Source: Bryobacterales bacterium
GTDB taxonomy: Bacteria > Acidobacteriota > Terriglobia > Bryobacterales > Bryobacteraceae
Direction of reading: 5' to 3'
NCBI GenBank assembly: GCA_003167255.1
Contig: PMTR01000191.1
Coordinates: 49,121 to 93,762, forward strand
Length of the DNA stretch: 44,642 bases
Of the stretch, positions 1 through 8,725 are shown piece by piece (within the stretch, counting starts at the first letter, position 1; every line of letters starts with the position of its first letter). A program made the position numbers and the translations under genes. The notes below the pieces were generated by a model. It ran no database searches. It was not told the DNA's origin and saw nothing but the letters and a program-made list of their open reading frames with translations.

Positions 1-140
1 GCCAGAATTGGCCGCCCCACAAAGCAGCGGAGCCGCAACCAAAATGGGTGCGCTGCCCGAAGCGCCGACAAGAATGTCGGCGTTGCGGGCTTGGAAGCCC
101 GCCCCACGAGGGCTATGGCCCCTGGGGACAGAGAAGTCCC
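1..140. repeat. hairpin-rich intergenic repeat at window start
   Basis: Several short perfect hairpins follow one another: arm CGCCGACA (63-70), loop AGAA, arm TGTCGGCG (75-82); arm GCGGGCT (85-91), loop TGGA, arm AGCCCGC (96-102), followed by CCCAC; GGGC (110-113), loop TATG, GCCC (118-121); GGGAC (125-129), loop AGAGAA, GTCCC (136-140). The stretch around 14-41 (CCCCACAAAGC, then a GC-rich mini-stem and CCGCAACCAA) closely resembles 44600-44627 at the other end of the window. It carries no credible gene and belongs to the dispersed palindromic repeats described at 34360, 40311 and 44519. Confidence 0.7.
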
Positions 141-199
141 GCTTACCGGGGGCGCAAATCGGATATGATAGATCACACTCACGGAGGCGGCAGACCCCT

Positions 200-1618
200 A
201 TGAAACGTGCGTTAGTAACCGGGGCCAACGGTTTCATCGGCTCGCATCTGGTTCGGCACCTGCTGGGGCGGGGCTACGACGTAAGTTGCCTGGTGCGGCA
301 GACTAGCGACATTCGCAGCCTGGCCGGACTGCCGGTTCGCATCCACATCGGCGATGTGCGCCAGCCGGAGACGCTGATGGCGCCGCTCGGGGGCGCGGAA
401 TTCGTGTTTCACCTGGCCGCGGAGTTGATGGCGCTGGAAAAGGAAGCGTTCGCGGCGACCAATACGCAGGGGACCATTCACATGCTGGACGCCACCCTGC
501 GCGTGAAGCCGGCGACATTCCAGCGGTTCCTCTATGTATCGAGCCAGGCAGCGGCGGGCCCGGCGGCGAGCACGCAGCCGATGACGGAAGCCGATCCGCG
601 GCGACCGATGTCGTGGTACGGCACCTCGAAAAGCGATTCCGAGGAAGTCATCAAGGGCTATGCGGGGCGGCTGGCGGTGACCATCGTGCGGCCGTCATCG
701 GTCTACGGCGCGCGGGAGCAGGATCTGAGCCAGACGTTTCCGCTGGTGAACAGCCGGCTGCACCCGAAGCTGGGAATTCTACCGAAGTACATCGTGGCAG
801 TCTATGTGGAAGACCTGGTGCGCGGCTTGGCGGACGCAGCGGAGAGCCCTCATACGATCGGGAGGACTTACTATCTCAACCACCCCGAGATTCTGAGCGC
901 GCGCGACGTAATTCAGGGGATTGCAGATGGAATGAAAAAACCGGCGGGACTTACCGCGCCGGTGCCGCTGTTCCTGATTCAGACAGCCGCACCGCTGGCG
1001 GAACTGGCGCATCGATTCACGCGCGGGCGTCCGTCAATGACGCGCGATAAGGCGCGCGAAGTGAGCCAGCGGTACTGGGTGGCGGACCCCAGCGCGGCGC
1101 AGCGGGATTTCGGGTGGGTGGCGCGTTTCCACATGGCGGAGGGGATGCGGCCTACCACGGAGGCATGGCGTGCGGAACAAGACGAACTGTGCGCGATGGC
1201 GAAGGAAGACGTCCTGTGGGTCAAGTACCTGATGGTGGCGTCCGTGGTGGGTGGGCTGATCGAACTGCAATCGCACCTCGGCGGGTTTTACACGTTCGAT
1301 CCGGGCTGGCTGGTGTGGGTGGTGATCTTCGGGGCATTCGGGCTGGCGCTGGGCAGCCTGGCGATGCTGCTGCGCAAGACCGCCGGGCTGGTTCAGTTTC
1401 TGGCGGGAACGACGCTGGCGGGGACCGCGGAGGCGCTCAATGCGGCGGTATTCCACGCATGGACCTTTCGAGCGGGATGGCCTCTGGGGATCACAAACGA
1501 CTACATACGCGCGGCGTTGCTGGGCGGTGCGGGGGGCGCGTTTGTGCTGCTGGTGAATGGCATCATGCGGTCGCTGTACGGGTGGCGTCTGCGAATGGGA
1601 GATTCGAATGAGCCCTAA
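200..1618 (+). CDS. NAD-dependent epimerase/dehydratase (extended SDR) with C-terminal membrane domain
   Basis: The protein (472 aa) has an N-terminal Rossmann fold of the extended short-chain dehydrogenase family. TGANGFIG (residues 7-14) is the glycine-rich NAD(P)-binding motif, and Y140-x3-K144 (YGTSK) with the preceding YVSS is the catalytic triad region. Such enzymes epimerise, dehydrate or reduce nucleotide sugars, sterols or related substrates; the substrate here cannot be read. After about residue 340 the SDR domain gives way to roughly four hydrophobic segments (for example in LMVASVVGGLIEL and WLVWVVIFGAFGLA), so the enzyme is probably membrane-anchored. The ATG at 200 was chosen because the Rossmann motif starts directly after it; GGAGG lies at 183-187, a rather long spacing. 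The stop overlaps the start of the next gene by 11 bases, indicating co-translation with the CPBP protein. Confidence 0.88.
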   Translation: MKRALVTGANGFIGSHLVRHLLGRGYDVSCLVRQTSDIRSLAGLPVRIHIGDVRQPETLMAPLGGAEFVFHLAAELMALEKEAFAATNTQGTIHMLDATLRVKPATFQRFLYVSSQAAAGPAASTQPMTEADPRRPMSWYGTSKSDSEEVIKGYAGRLAVTIVRPSSVYGAREQDLSQTFPLVNSRLHPKLGILPKYIVAVYVEDLVRGLADAAESPHTIGRTYYLNHPEILSARDVIQGIADGMKKPAGLTAPVPLFLIQTAAPLAELAHRFTRGRPSMTRDKAREVSQRYWVADPSAAQRDFGWVARFHMAEGMRPTTEAWRAEQDELCAMAKEDVLWVKYLMVASVVGGLIELQSHLGGFYTFDPGWLVWVVIFGAFGLALGSLAMLLRKTAGLVQFLAGTTLAGTAEALNAAVFHAWTFRAGWPLGITNDYIRAALLGGAGGAFVLLVNGIMRSLYGWRLRMGDSNEP

Positions 1619-2504
1619 GAAGCGTCCGATCCTGACGCGCGTGCAGGAGGATTTCGACCCGATCGAACTGGCGCAACCGGATTTCGTGACGGTACTGAAA
1701 CTGGTGTGGCACACGGCGGTTTCCGTGCTGCGGGAGAGACCGGGGCAGATTCTGGCCTCGGCCTTTCTGTTGCTGATGGTCTGGGGGTTTCACGGCAACC
1801 TGGACCTGCTGCGGGTGGTGGTTCCGGGGTATTGGGGGCCGGGTGTAGGGATCGGCATGCGGCCGCAACTGATCCCGGGTATCCCGTGGGACGACGAATT
1901 GATCTCGTTCTGGGCCGGCGCACTGATACTGGTGGCGGCGCCGATGGCGATCATCCGGCTGGGATTTCGGGAACGGTGGTCGCAGTATGGGCTGGGACTT
2001 CCCGCGCGGGGGAGGCGCAAACTGGCGGTGTGGGGCTTCCTGACGCTGACGGCGCTGAGCCTGCCGGCGTTCTATCTGGGCGCGCAGAGCGCGGACATGC
2101 AGAAACTGTACCCGCTCTACCGGCCCTTCGCGGATAACCTGGGATTCGTGTTGTACGAGCTCACCTATTCCCCGTTCTTTCTGGCGATCGAATTCATCTT
2201 CCGAGGGTATCTGCTGTTCGGGCTGGAATCGATCACGCCGAGCCACGTGCGAGCCGCCGGCGGCGGGGCGGGCGCTCCTTTATTCTTCGGAAAATACGCG
2301 CTGCTGATTCAGATGCTGTCGTACACGGCGTGGCACCTGGGCAAGCCGCTGCCGGAGCTGTGGGGTACGCTGATCTGGGGCATCGCGGCGGGAGCGATCG
2401 CATGGGCGGTGCGATCGATCTGGCCGGTGGTGATGTCGCACTGGCTGCTGAATGTGTTCCTGGATTGGCTGATTGTGCATAAGCTGATGCTGTACAAGGG
2501 GTGA
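1608..2504 (+). CDS. CPBP family (CAAX protease-like) intramembrane metalloprotease
   Basis: A 298-residue multi-pass membrane protein. The C-terminal half carries the CPBP/Abi signature: IEFIFRG corresponds to motif 1 (EExxxR, with the first Glu replaced by Ile), YTAWH corresponds to FxxxH, and SHWLLN is the third His motif. The family is related to eukaryotic CAAX prenyl proteases (Rce1) and acts inside the membrane; bacterial substrates are mostly unknown. The start at 1608 has GGGAG at 1597-1601 with a six-base spacer and overlaps the end of the SDR gene, so the two form a unit. The loss of the first motif-1 Glu makes activity uncertain, although the second Glu and the Arg are kept. The long hydrophobic N-terminal region is divergent. 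Confidence 0.82.
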   Translation: MSPKKRPILTRVQEDFDPIELAQPDFVTVLKLVWHTAVSVLRERPGQILASAFLLLMVWGFHGNLDLLRVVVPGYWGPGVGIGMRPQLIPGIPWDDELISFWAGALILVAAPMAIIRLGFRERWSQYGLGLPARGRRKLAVWGFLTLTALSLPAFYLGAQSADMQKLYPLYRPFADNLGFVLYELTYSPFFLAIEFIFRGYLLFGLESITPSHVRAAGGGAGAPLFFGKYALLIQMLSYTAWHLGKPLPELWGTLIWGIAAGAIAWAVRSIWPVVMSHWLLNVFLDWLIVHKLMLYKG

Positions 2505-2579
2505 GGGGTTGGGACGGCTGCGAGCGGATTTGTATAAGCCAGGCAGAACCGGCGCCGGGATGGAGAGGAGTGTAGACGA

Positions 2580-3857
2580 ATGACCACCGGTCCAGCTCCG
2601 GGTACGCCGCGCCTGCGAGACCCCAAGAGCCTTGCGAAACTCAACGGCCCGCCAGCGTTCAGCCGGTCCGTCCTGATGAATCACTTCAGCCGGACCGTGG
2701 ATCGGCTGGCGGTCACATCCAACTTCCCGAAGCTCAAGGCATTCCTGCCGCAAAACCTCTCGTGGATCTTGACCTATCTCAAGTACGCATTGACACCGCG
2801 CTATCCGTTCCCCGACTACACAGCGTCCGCGAACACCGGGGTTTACCAGCTCGCACCCTCTCCTGGAACGCAGGCCATCAAAATCGCAATCGCCGGCGAC
2901 TGGGGCACCGGCACGCAAGAGTCCCAAACGATAGCCAGCCTGATGGCAATCACCAACCCCGGCCTTACGATTCACCTGGGCGATGTTTACTACGTGGGTG
3001 ATGCGCCGGATATTGCCGAGAACTGCTTAGGGACGCCGGCCAACGATTTCGCCGGGGTCACCTGGCCGCACGGAACTCGCGGCAGCTTCGCCTTGAACGG
3101 GAACCACGAGATGTACGCCAACGGCAAACCGTATTTCACGACGTTCCTGAGTTCCCTGGGCATGCCCGCGGGACCGCCGGGACAACTGGCCAGCTTCTTC
3201 TGCCTGGAAACGGATGCGTGGCGCATCATTGCCATCGATACCGGATACAACTCGGTTGGTATTCCCATTCTCAGCCTGATTCCCGGAATTAACGGGATTC
3301 CAGCCATTGGCGGTGATTGTCATCTGGAAAAATCGCTGCTGGCCTGGTTACGCGACACGGTCCAACCGAAAACGAGGCCCAGAGCGACACTGCTCCTCTC
3401 GCATCATCAGTACTACACCGCCTTCACCGACTTCGCGTATACCAAACCGGCCAAACAACTGACGGAGTTCTTCGACGGCCAGGAGGTGGTGTGGATCTGG
3501 GGGCACGAACACCGCCTTGGGATCTATGACAAGTTCAGCACCGGGGGAGGCATCACCGCATACGGACGGTGTCTTGGACACAGCGGAATGCCCGTGGACT
3601 TGGGAACCCCCAATCCGAAGAAGGCGCCCCTGCAACTCTACGACAGGGATCGCAGCCACACTCTGGGCGATGGTACCAAGGTCGGCGAGAACGGCTTCGT
3701 GAACTTGACAATCACCGACCGGGTCCTCACGCTCGACTACCGGGACATTAACAATACGCAACTACTGGTTGAGACATTCACCACGGACGGCACTGGCGGC
3801 CTCGGGCGCACGGTAGTGAGTGACCCGGGCATCCTCAAACCACCACCCACCGCGTGA
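2580..3857 (+). CDS. calcineurin-like metallophosphoesterase
   Basis: A 425-residue protein with the full metallophosphoesterase motif series in order: GDWGTG (first metal-binding Asp), HLGDVYYVGD, GNHEMY, SHHQYY and GHEHRL. These residues hold a dinuclear metal centre that hydrolyses phosphomono- or diesters. The spacing and the C-terminal beta-rich tail resemble purple-acid-phosphatase-like enzymes of soil bacteria, but the substrate is unknown. No obvious signal peptide is seen at the chosen ATG, which has a GGAGAGGAG Shine-Dalgarno about nine bases upstream; the first 90 residues have no recognised domain. It stands alone, 75 bases after the CPBP gene and convergent with bacterioferritin. 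Confidence 0.88.
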   Translation: MTTGPAPGTPRLRDPKSLAKLNGPPAFSRSVLMNHFSRTVDRLAVTSNFPKLKAFLPQNLSWILTYLKYALTPRYPFPDYTASANTGVYQLAPSPGTQAIKIAIAGDWGTGTQESQTIASLMAITNPGLTIHLGDVYYVGDAPDIAENCLGTPANDFAGVTWPHGTRGSFALNGNHEMYANGKPYFTTFLSSLGMPAGPPGQLASFFCLETDAWRIIAIDTGYNSVGIPILSLIPGINGIPAIGGDCHLEKSLLAWLRDTVQPKTRPRATLLLSHHQYYTAFTDFAYTKPAKQLTEFFDGQEVVWIWGHEHRLGIYDKFSTGGGITAYGRCLGHSGMPVDLGTPNPKKAPLQLYDRDRSHTLGDGTKVGENGFVNLTITDRVLTLDYRDINNTQLLVETFTTDGTGGLGRTVVSDPGILKPPPTA

Positions 3858-3923
3858 AAACCAACAGTCTTGACAGCCACGCACTTGCCGGACAGGGAAC
3901 CGCCGCAAGCTACGGGATGCCCC

Positions 3924-4400
3924 TTACTTTTCTTCGCGAATCTGCTGGCTCAAATACCGCTCGTAACCGATTTCCTTGATCTGGTGGAGCTGGGCCTCCA
4001 ACCAATCGACGTGGCTCTCTTCGTCTTTCAGCAGGCGCTCGAAGAGCTCGCGCGACGCGTTGTCACCCTCGTCCCGCGCGATCCGGATCGATTTGTTGTA
4101 CATGGCGACAGCGCCGATTTCCAATTTCAGATCGCTCTCAAGCTGCTCCTTCACATTGCTGCCGACAGTGAGGTGCAACAGCTCGGTCAAATTCGGCGCA
4201 CCATCGAGAAAGAGAATGCGTTCGATGATGGCTTCGGCGTGTTTCATTTCGTCGATGGACTGCTTCTTGATGAAGCTGGCGAGCTTGCCGTACTTCCAGT
4301 TCTCGCACATCTCGGCGTGGAGGAAGTACTGATTGATGGCGGCCAATTCTTCTTTCAAAGCGGCGTTGAGCTCGGCGATTACTTTTGGATTACCTTGCAT
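3924..4400 (-). CDS. bfr: bacterioferritin
   Basis: A 158-residue four-helix-bundle iron-storage protein, the usual length for Bfr. All ferroxidase ligands known from E. coli Bfr occupy identical positions: E18, Y25, E51, H54, E94, E127 and H130, and the heme ligand M52 is present. The protein should assemble into a 24-mer cage, oxidise Fe(II) and store the ferric mineral in the cytoplasm. The start at 4400 (MQGNPK...) gives this exact numbering; the open frame continues upstream without homology. No strong Shine-Dalgarno is visible. No bacterioferritin-associated ferredoxin gene lies next to it. Confidence 0.95.
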   Translation of the reverse strand: MQGNPKVIAELNAALKEELAAINQYFLHAEMCENWKYGKLASFIKKQSIDEMKHAEAIIERILFLDGAPNLTELLHLTVGSNVKEQLESDLKLEIGAVAMYNKSIRIARDEGDNASRELFERLLKDEESHVDWLEAQLHQIKEIGYERYLSQQIREEK

Positions 4401-4569
4401 AATGACTGGATTGTAATTGGTGGCACCGAGCCGGGCAACCGCGCGGGACCGCCAATTACGATCGGCCGTAAAAGGCGAAGCGCATGGCCCCCTGCACGAG
4501 ACGGGCGCAGAGCCAACCCAAACAGGGACAACCGCTTCATTACGAACTCCGCTTCTTGGGAGCTTTTTA

Positions 4570-4704
4570 GACAATGGTCTGGTGACGACGGACTTCCGCG
4601 CGGTGCTGAGCGAACTGGTGAGCGGCCATCGGGGGCAGAAGGATCTGGCGCAGGTGTTTCCCGGTTATAAGTGCGGCGAGCCGCCGGGGCTGCTGCGAGG
4701 GTAG
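4570..4704 (+). pseudogene. 3' remnant of a DUF1501 gene
   Basis: Between bacterioferritin and the SBBP-repeat protein (4401-4708, otherwise without a gene), the plus strand encodes about 45 residues beginning DNGLVTTDFRAVLSELV, containing VFPGYK and ending GLLRG before a stop at 4702-4704. This closely matches the C-terminus typical of DUF1501 (sulfatase-like, Tat-exported) proteins, where TDFR-x-V, a final FPG and GLL are characteristic. Nothing upstream in this or the other plus frames looks like the remaining roughly 400 residues. I infer that the 5' part was deleted. The rest of the gap, 4401-4569, shows no feature. Confidence 0.6.
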
Positions 4705-4708
4705 AAGA

Positions 4709-6970
4709 TCACTGCGTGGCCCAGACCACCAGCGGAAGCGACAGACCGGGGGCGCCGGGCGGGTTGACCACGTTGATCAGCGGTAGGCCTAGCGGGCCTA
4801 CGGAAGCGTCGTAGAGGCTCAGGCTCATCTGGAAGGAGCCCTCCGGGGTTGCGGGAACTGACACCTTATTGCCTGTCGCGAATGAGTTGGGAATCTGCAC
4901 GTCCACGCGGGTGACCAAACTGTTCACCGTCACTACGTTGATCACGGCGGCCGATTGGTTGCCGGCAGTCGCGCCGAAGCAGTAGCAGACCGGGCTTCCT
5001 ATGCCATGCACATAGAAGGAAACCACCGAACCGAGCCTGGCCGGATTGGCGCACGAGTTGCGGGAGCCGTCGGCATTCGTCGCCACAGGCGAAACCCCTT
5101 GCGCGGTCTGGTGTGCGTTGGGGCAGGCGATCTCGTTCGCCGCCAGATCCGCCAGCAGATTCGGATTGGATCTGGTCACCGGAAGCTGCCGCGGACTGGT
5201 GGCGGAGCCATTGACCGAGACCTGCATCACGGTCACCGCGTTCTGCGCGAAGCTGGCTGGCGCCACCACGTTGATCTGCGATGCGGAGACGTAGAGCAAT
5301 TGCGCCGGGTTGCCGTCAAAAATCACGGTGACGCCGGCGATGGAGCTATCCTCGCCATCGGGAGCCACAACTCCGGCAGCCGGTCCCAGGTTCACTCCGA
5401 AAATGGTGAGAAGCTGGTTCGCCGCCAACGGGCCGGCGTGCATGAGATTGCCGCCATCCACCAGGCATGCGATTTGCGGGCCGCCGCTCGCGGAGGCACC
5501 GGTCTGTGAAAAATCGACCGCGGAAAGATATGCGCCGGGCAGCAGGCCCGGATGGAGACTGGCTGGCGACACAGCTCCGGGGGTGATGGGCACGTCGGCC
5601 AGTTGCGACGCGCCGGCCAGCCAGACCCGGCCACTCGCAAGCGCCAGCGACGATGCTGTGAGCGCCGATCCATCGATCCACTGCGTGTCGAGCATCGCGC
5701 CGCTGGCCGTATCAAGCTTCATGACGTAAGCCTCGCTATCCGCCGCAATGCTGTTGGGCAGACATTGCGACGGCACCCAGGCCAGGGAAGTGGGAACCGC
5801 GACGGGCGTATACGTGACATTGAGCCCGGGATTGGCGTTGGTCAAGATGCCGGCGGTGTAAAGCACGCCCGAAGAATCGATTCCGATGCCGCCTCCGCCG
5901 ATGGGGATGGAATACAACACGGTTGCCCCGACGGAATCGAGCTCGGTCAGGAAACCGAATTCATAGGGCGGATTAGCGGGAGGCGCGGTGGTGAATGGGT
6001 ACGCGCCACCGTCCAGCACGCCGGTTACATAGGCGTTTCCCGACGCGTCCACCGCCAGACCGGTGTTCTGGGTGCTGGAGCTGCGGTAAGCCATCGCGCC
6101 GTTGATTCCCGTGGAATAGATCAACTGGGAACCGGAAGGGTTAACCTTGCTGAGATACTGCTGGCCTCCCGGTGTCGAGACCTGGCACAGTCCGGAGCAA
6201 GTAAAGGCGGGAGTAAATGTAGTCTGGTAGGCGCCCGGCGTGGTCGGATAGTCGAGCAGCGTGGTGCTGCCTGCCACATAAATATTGCCGGAGGCATCGA
6301 GCGCTATCGAGCTGCCTCCAATACCGGTCGCGGAGGAAATCACGGTGGCGGCGGTCGCGTCGAGCTCCATCAGGAAAGGATGTTGCTTGCTGTCGGCAAC
6401 CGTGTACGCGCCCGCGGTGATTGGGAAACCACTAGAAGCGCTCACTCCGCTGACGAGGATCTGGCCCTGCGGGGTGAGCGCGATGGCTTCCGCGGTGCTG
6501 CCGGCGGAGCCTCCCAGCAGAACCGAAAAGATCACGGTGCCGTTGGGGCTGAGCTTGGTCACAAACGAGCGCGGATCCTGGAGACCTGTGGGAAGCGCGG
6601 CGAGCTTGCCGCCAGTCGCGGGGAAATTAGGATTGACGGTAGCGCCAGTGACATACGCATTGCCCGCGCTGTCCACGGTGATCGCGCGCACATCATCGGA
6701 GGCGGTGCTATCGAGGTACGCCAGATACAGGAAGCCGGCGGCGTGAGGATCGAACTTCGCGACGACCGCGGTGGTCGAGCCGGAAACCGGATCGGTCACA
6801 GTCTTGCCGGCCAGGTACAGGTTGCCCTGCGCGTCCGAGACCATGGCTTTGGGAGTGAAGCCGTCCTTCAGGTAAGTGGAGTATGCGAGATTTGCGGCGG
6901 ACGAATTTGGGACAAGAGCGCTGCCGATGAGCAGTGCCAGGGTGAGAGAGAGCGGGCGATCGAGAAGCAC
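4709..6970 (-). CDS. secreted SBBP beta-propeller repeat protein with Solibacter C-terminal domain
   Basis: A 753-residue exported protein. The GTG start at 6970 is supported by AGGAG six to seven bases upstream and is followed at once by a signal peptide (LTLALLIGSALVPNSSA). The main body consists of repeated units of the form ITVDSAGNAYVTGxT...FPTTPGAYQ, typical of SBBP beta-propeller repeats. The last 230 residues match the Solibacter uncharacterised C-terminal type (TIGR03437): an LTIFGVNLGP segment, then IFDGNPAQLLYVSASQINVVAP. These proteins are thought to be cell-surface or extracellular; their ligand is unknown. It stands alone, and the DUF1501 remnant ends only four bases from its stop. 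Starting further upstream (7177) would place a long non-hydrophobic leader before the signal sequence, so it is rejected. Confidence 0.85.
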   Translation of the reverse strand: MLLDRPLSLTLALLIGSALVPNSSAANLAYSTYLKDGFTPKAMVSDAQGNLYLAGKTVTDPVSGSTTAVVAKFDPHAAGFLYLAYLDSTASDDVRAITVDSAGNAYVTGATVNPNFPATGGKLAALPTGLQDPRSFVTKLSPNGTVIFSVLLGGSAGSTAEAIALTPQGQILVSGVSASSGFPITAGAYTVADSKQHPFLMELDATAATVISSATGIGGSSIALDASGNIYVAGSTTLLDYPTTPGAYQTTFTPAFTCSGLCQVSTPGGQQYLSKVNPSGSQLIYSTGINGAMAYRSSSTQNTGLAVDASGNAYVTGVLDGGAYPFTTAPPANPPYEFGFLTELDSVGATVLYSIPIGGGGIGIDSSGVLYTAGILTNANPGLNVTYTPVAVPTSLAWVPSQCLPNSIAADSEAYVMKLDTASGAMLDTQWIDGSALTASSLALASGRVWLAGASQLADVPITPGAVSPASLHPGLLPGAYLSAVDFSQTGASASGGPQIACLVDGGNLMHAGPLAANQLLTIFGVNLGPAAGVVAPDGEDSSIAGVTVIFDGNPAQLLYVSASQINVVAPASFAQNAVTVMQVSVNGSATSPRQLPVTRSNPNLLADLAANEIACPNAHQTAQGVSPVATNADGSRNSCANPARLGSVVSFYVHGIGSPVCYCFGATAGNQSAAVINVVTVNSLVTRVDVQIPNSFATGNKVSVPATPEGSFQMSLSLYDASVGPLGLPLINVVNPPGAPGLSLPLVVWATQ

Positions 6971-7091
6971 GGTGGACTCCTGAGGGCCCGATTGGGCCTT
7001 TTGGACGCGGTGATTTGATTGTACACCGGTGGTCGTTGAGGGAAACCCAGTAAGAAGCGGCCTGGCAGCGTGTACGCGAAGAGTGGCGGTC

Positions 7092-7230
7092 AAGCGCTGG
7101 CAAGACACCGGCGGCAAGACCGCCGGCGCTACCAGTTGGTCTTGACGGAGCCTGAAAAATGTAGAAACTCCAGGCACCGATTGTCAACCGGTGCAGCCGG
7201 GCATAGCCCGGCCTCGGCCAGGCCGGCGCA
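7092..7230. repeat. hairpin-rich intergenic segment
   Basis: Three perfect hairpins lie between two minus-strand genes: CCGGCGG (7108-7114), loop CAAGA, CCGCCGG (7120-7126); GCACCG (7174-7179) paired with CGGTGC (7189-7194); and GCCGGGC (7196-7202), loop ATA, GCCCGGC (7206-7212). An outer AGCGC / GCGCT pair encloses the first. They may terminate transcription from the gene at 7234-8580 or belong to the dispersed palindromic repeats of this genome. There is no run of T typical of a simple intrinsic terminator. Confidence 0.5.
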
Positions 7231-7233
7231 CGC

Positions 7234-8580
7234 CTACTGGCGGACGGCGTCCGTCTTGTATTTGGCCCCCACCTGGTCCAGGCAGACTCCGTTCATGGCC
7301 CTTGCCTGCGGCCCGGCCAGGCTGAACGTGCAAGTGAAAGGTACTCGCAAGACCAGGTTGTTGCCGGTCAACTCGAAGGTCCGTTTGGCGGCGTCGTAAC
7401 GCCATGTTCCGTTGGCAACGGTGGCGTCTCCCATGGTTGCGCTAAAGCTGAGATCGCCGCTGGCCACCATATCCCAAATCACCGGCACATTGTTGATGAT
7501 CTCAGTCACCCGCCACTTCGAGGGCGACTGGGATGGGCCGGCCGCCGCCCGGGCCGCGGGAGCCGGAGCGGACGCCGGTGGCTGTACCGGAGTGCCGCCG
7601 CTCGAAACCGGCTCAACCGGCGGGCGAACCGGCTGCGCCAGCTTTTTATAGTGCTCCAGGGCCACTTCAATGCGGTTCACCGGCTGGATGAAATATTTCT
7701 CGTGCGGATTGGCTTCACCCGCCTTACGATATTGAATTACCGCCTGCTCAAAGTACTTCGTCGCCGCCGTGGGAGTTTCCGCCTTATACCCCAGAGCCTC
7801 ATCTCCCACGCCGATGTTGTAGAGCCGGTAGGAATCGTCCGCGGGTTTGGCGAACGGCGGCATGGTCTCGAGCGTTTCCACGTATTTGCTCCACTGGCCC
7901 GCAACCGCGTAGCGGTTGGCGTCATCCAACGGACCGCCCTTGCCCAGGAGCACTTCTACCCGCTCGTTGGTGTTCACCAGGCGCGCCGCGATGCGCTCGG
8001 CCATCCGGTCGGCCAGAAGCTGCACCAGTTCTTCCGCCGTATGCGGTTCCTGGTCCGCTTTTCCCATTAGGCCCGTGATGGCCGCCTTGGCGTTGTTAGA
8101 CTCGTGGTTATACTTCACGTCTAGCGGCTCGGCATCCACGAAGCCCCCAGCGCCGCTCCTGGCCTCGTAAGTCACCGAAAGGTCGGCCGCCACTTTGTAC
8201 CCGATGGGTTGCTGCGACCTGCCGGCAGTCTTGCCAAACTGCATGCCATACTCTGGTGTCGATGCGGCAGAGCAGTTCAGCACGCGGATGGAAATGACCG
8301 TGTCGGGCGCGCCCGGATTGGGCGTGAGCTGGTTGTTGTTGCGGATCAAGTTGGTTTCCACGATGGATGGCAGCTTGTCCGCGGCCAGGGCTTTACAGTT
8401 AACCCCGGCCGCCGCCGCCTCGGCGGTGGCCTTGACGCTGAAACTGTTGCCCGGCAGCTTCACCGCGGCTGGCAGCTTGCGCTCCAGCGTGACCGACTGC
8501 TTAGCTGCCCCGAATCCCTGGCCCAGGACAACCCCAGGGCAAATGGCCACGCATCCCGCCACCAACCATTTCCGAGTCAT
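7234..8580 (-). CDS. exported protein of unknown function, TPR-like central region
   Basis: A 448-residue protein that I do not recognise. The start at 8580 (MTRKWLVAGCVAICPGVVLGQG) gives a clear signal peptide; upstream codons are not hydrophobic. Residues 30-190 form a domain that includes ISIRVLNCSAAS and VAADLSVTYEA, suggesting beta structure. The following region holds motifs such as ANRYAVAGQWSKYVETLE and TAATKYFEQAVIQYRKAGE, which look like helical tetratricopeptide-type repeats. A Pro/Ala-rich linker (about residues 340-375) leads to a C-terminal beta-rich domain of roughly 80 residues (NNVPVIWDMVASGDLSF, FTCTFSLAGP). It is divergent from the sulfite reductase gene and probably periplasmic or surface-exposed. 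Confidence 0.7.
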   Translation of the reverse strand: MTRKWLVAGCVAICPGVVLGQGFGAAKQSVTLERKLPAAVKLPGNSFSVKATAEAAAAGVNCKALAADKLPSIVETNLIRNNNQLTPNPGAPDTVISIRVLNCSAASTPEYGMQFGKTAGRSQQPIGYKVAADLSVTYEARSGAGGFVDAEPLDVKYNHESNNAKAAITGLMGKADQEPHTAEELVQLLADRMAERIAARLVNTNERVEVLLGKGGPLDDANRYAVAGQWSKYVETLETMPPFAKPADDSYRLYNIGVGDEALGYKAETPTAATKYFEQAVIQYRKAGEANPHEKYFIQPVNRIEVALEHYKKLAQPVRPPVEPVSSGGTPVQPPASAPAPAARAAAGPSQSPSKWRVTEIINNVPVIWDMVASGDLSFSATMGDATVANGTWRYDAAKRTFELTGNNLVLRVPFTCTFSLAGPQARAMNGVCLDQVGAKYKTDAVRQ

Positions 8581-8661
8581 GAAGTTTTGGCTTCGCCGCC
8601 GCCGTCCATTGTACCCGAAACGGCTGCCTGGATGGTCGCCTGCACATCTCCCTTGCATCCT

Positions 8662-8725
8662 TCCAGAATATACAGTAATCTCTATAGAGTAATAGTACAT
8701 TAATCCTATCGACTAAAAGGTGATT
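8662..8725 (+). promoter_or_regulatory. AT-rich promoter/operator region with palindrome before the siroheme reductase
   Basis: This AT-rich stretch contrasts with its GC-rich surroundings and lies directly upstream of the reductase. It contains the perfect 10-bp palindrome CTCTATAGAG at 8680-8689, flanked on both sides by TAAT, and ends in AAAAGG (8715-8720) five bases before the ATG. I infer a promoter with a possible repressor or activator site. The regulator cannot be named from the sequence. Confidence 0.45.

Noticed and set aside
3870-4670. 266-codon plus-strand frame antisense to bacterioferritin
   Set aside because: Antisense of a gene with all ferroxidase residues; only the last 45 codons of another plus frame look like true protein (DUF1501 remnant).
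5552-7018. 488-codon plus-strand frame antisense to the SBBP protein
   Set aside because: Gly/Arg-rich shadow without a motif.
8581-8725. Possible riboswitch upstream of the siroheme reductase
   Set aside because: No conserved riboswitch structure recognisable; only a short palindrome and an AT-rich promoter-like region.
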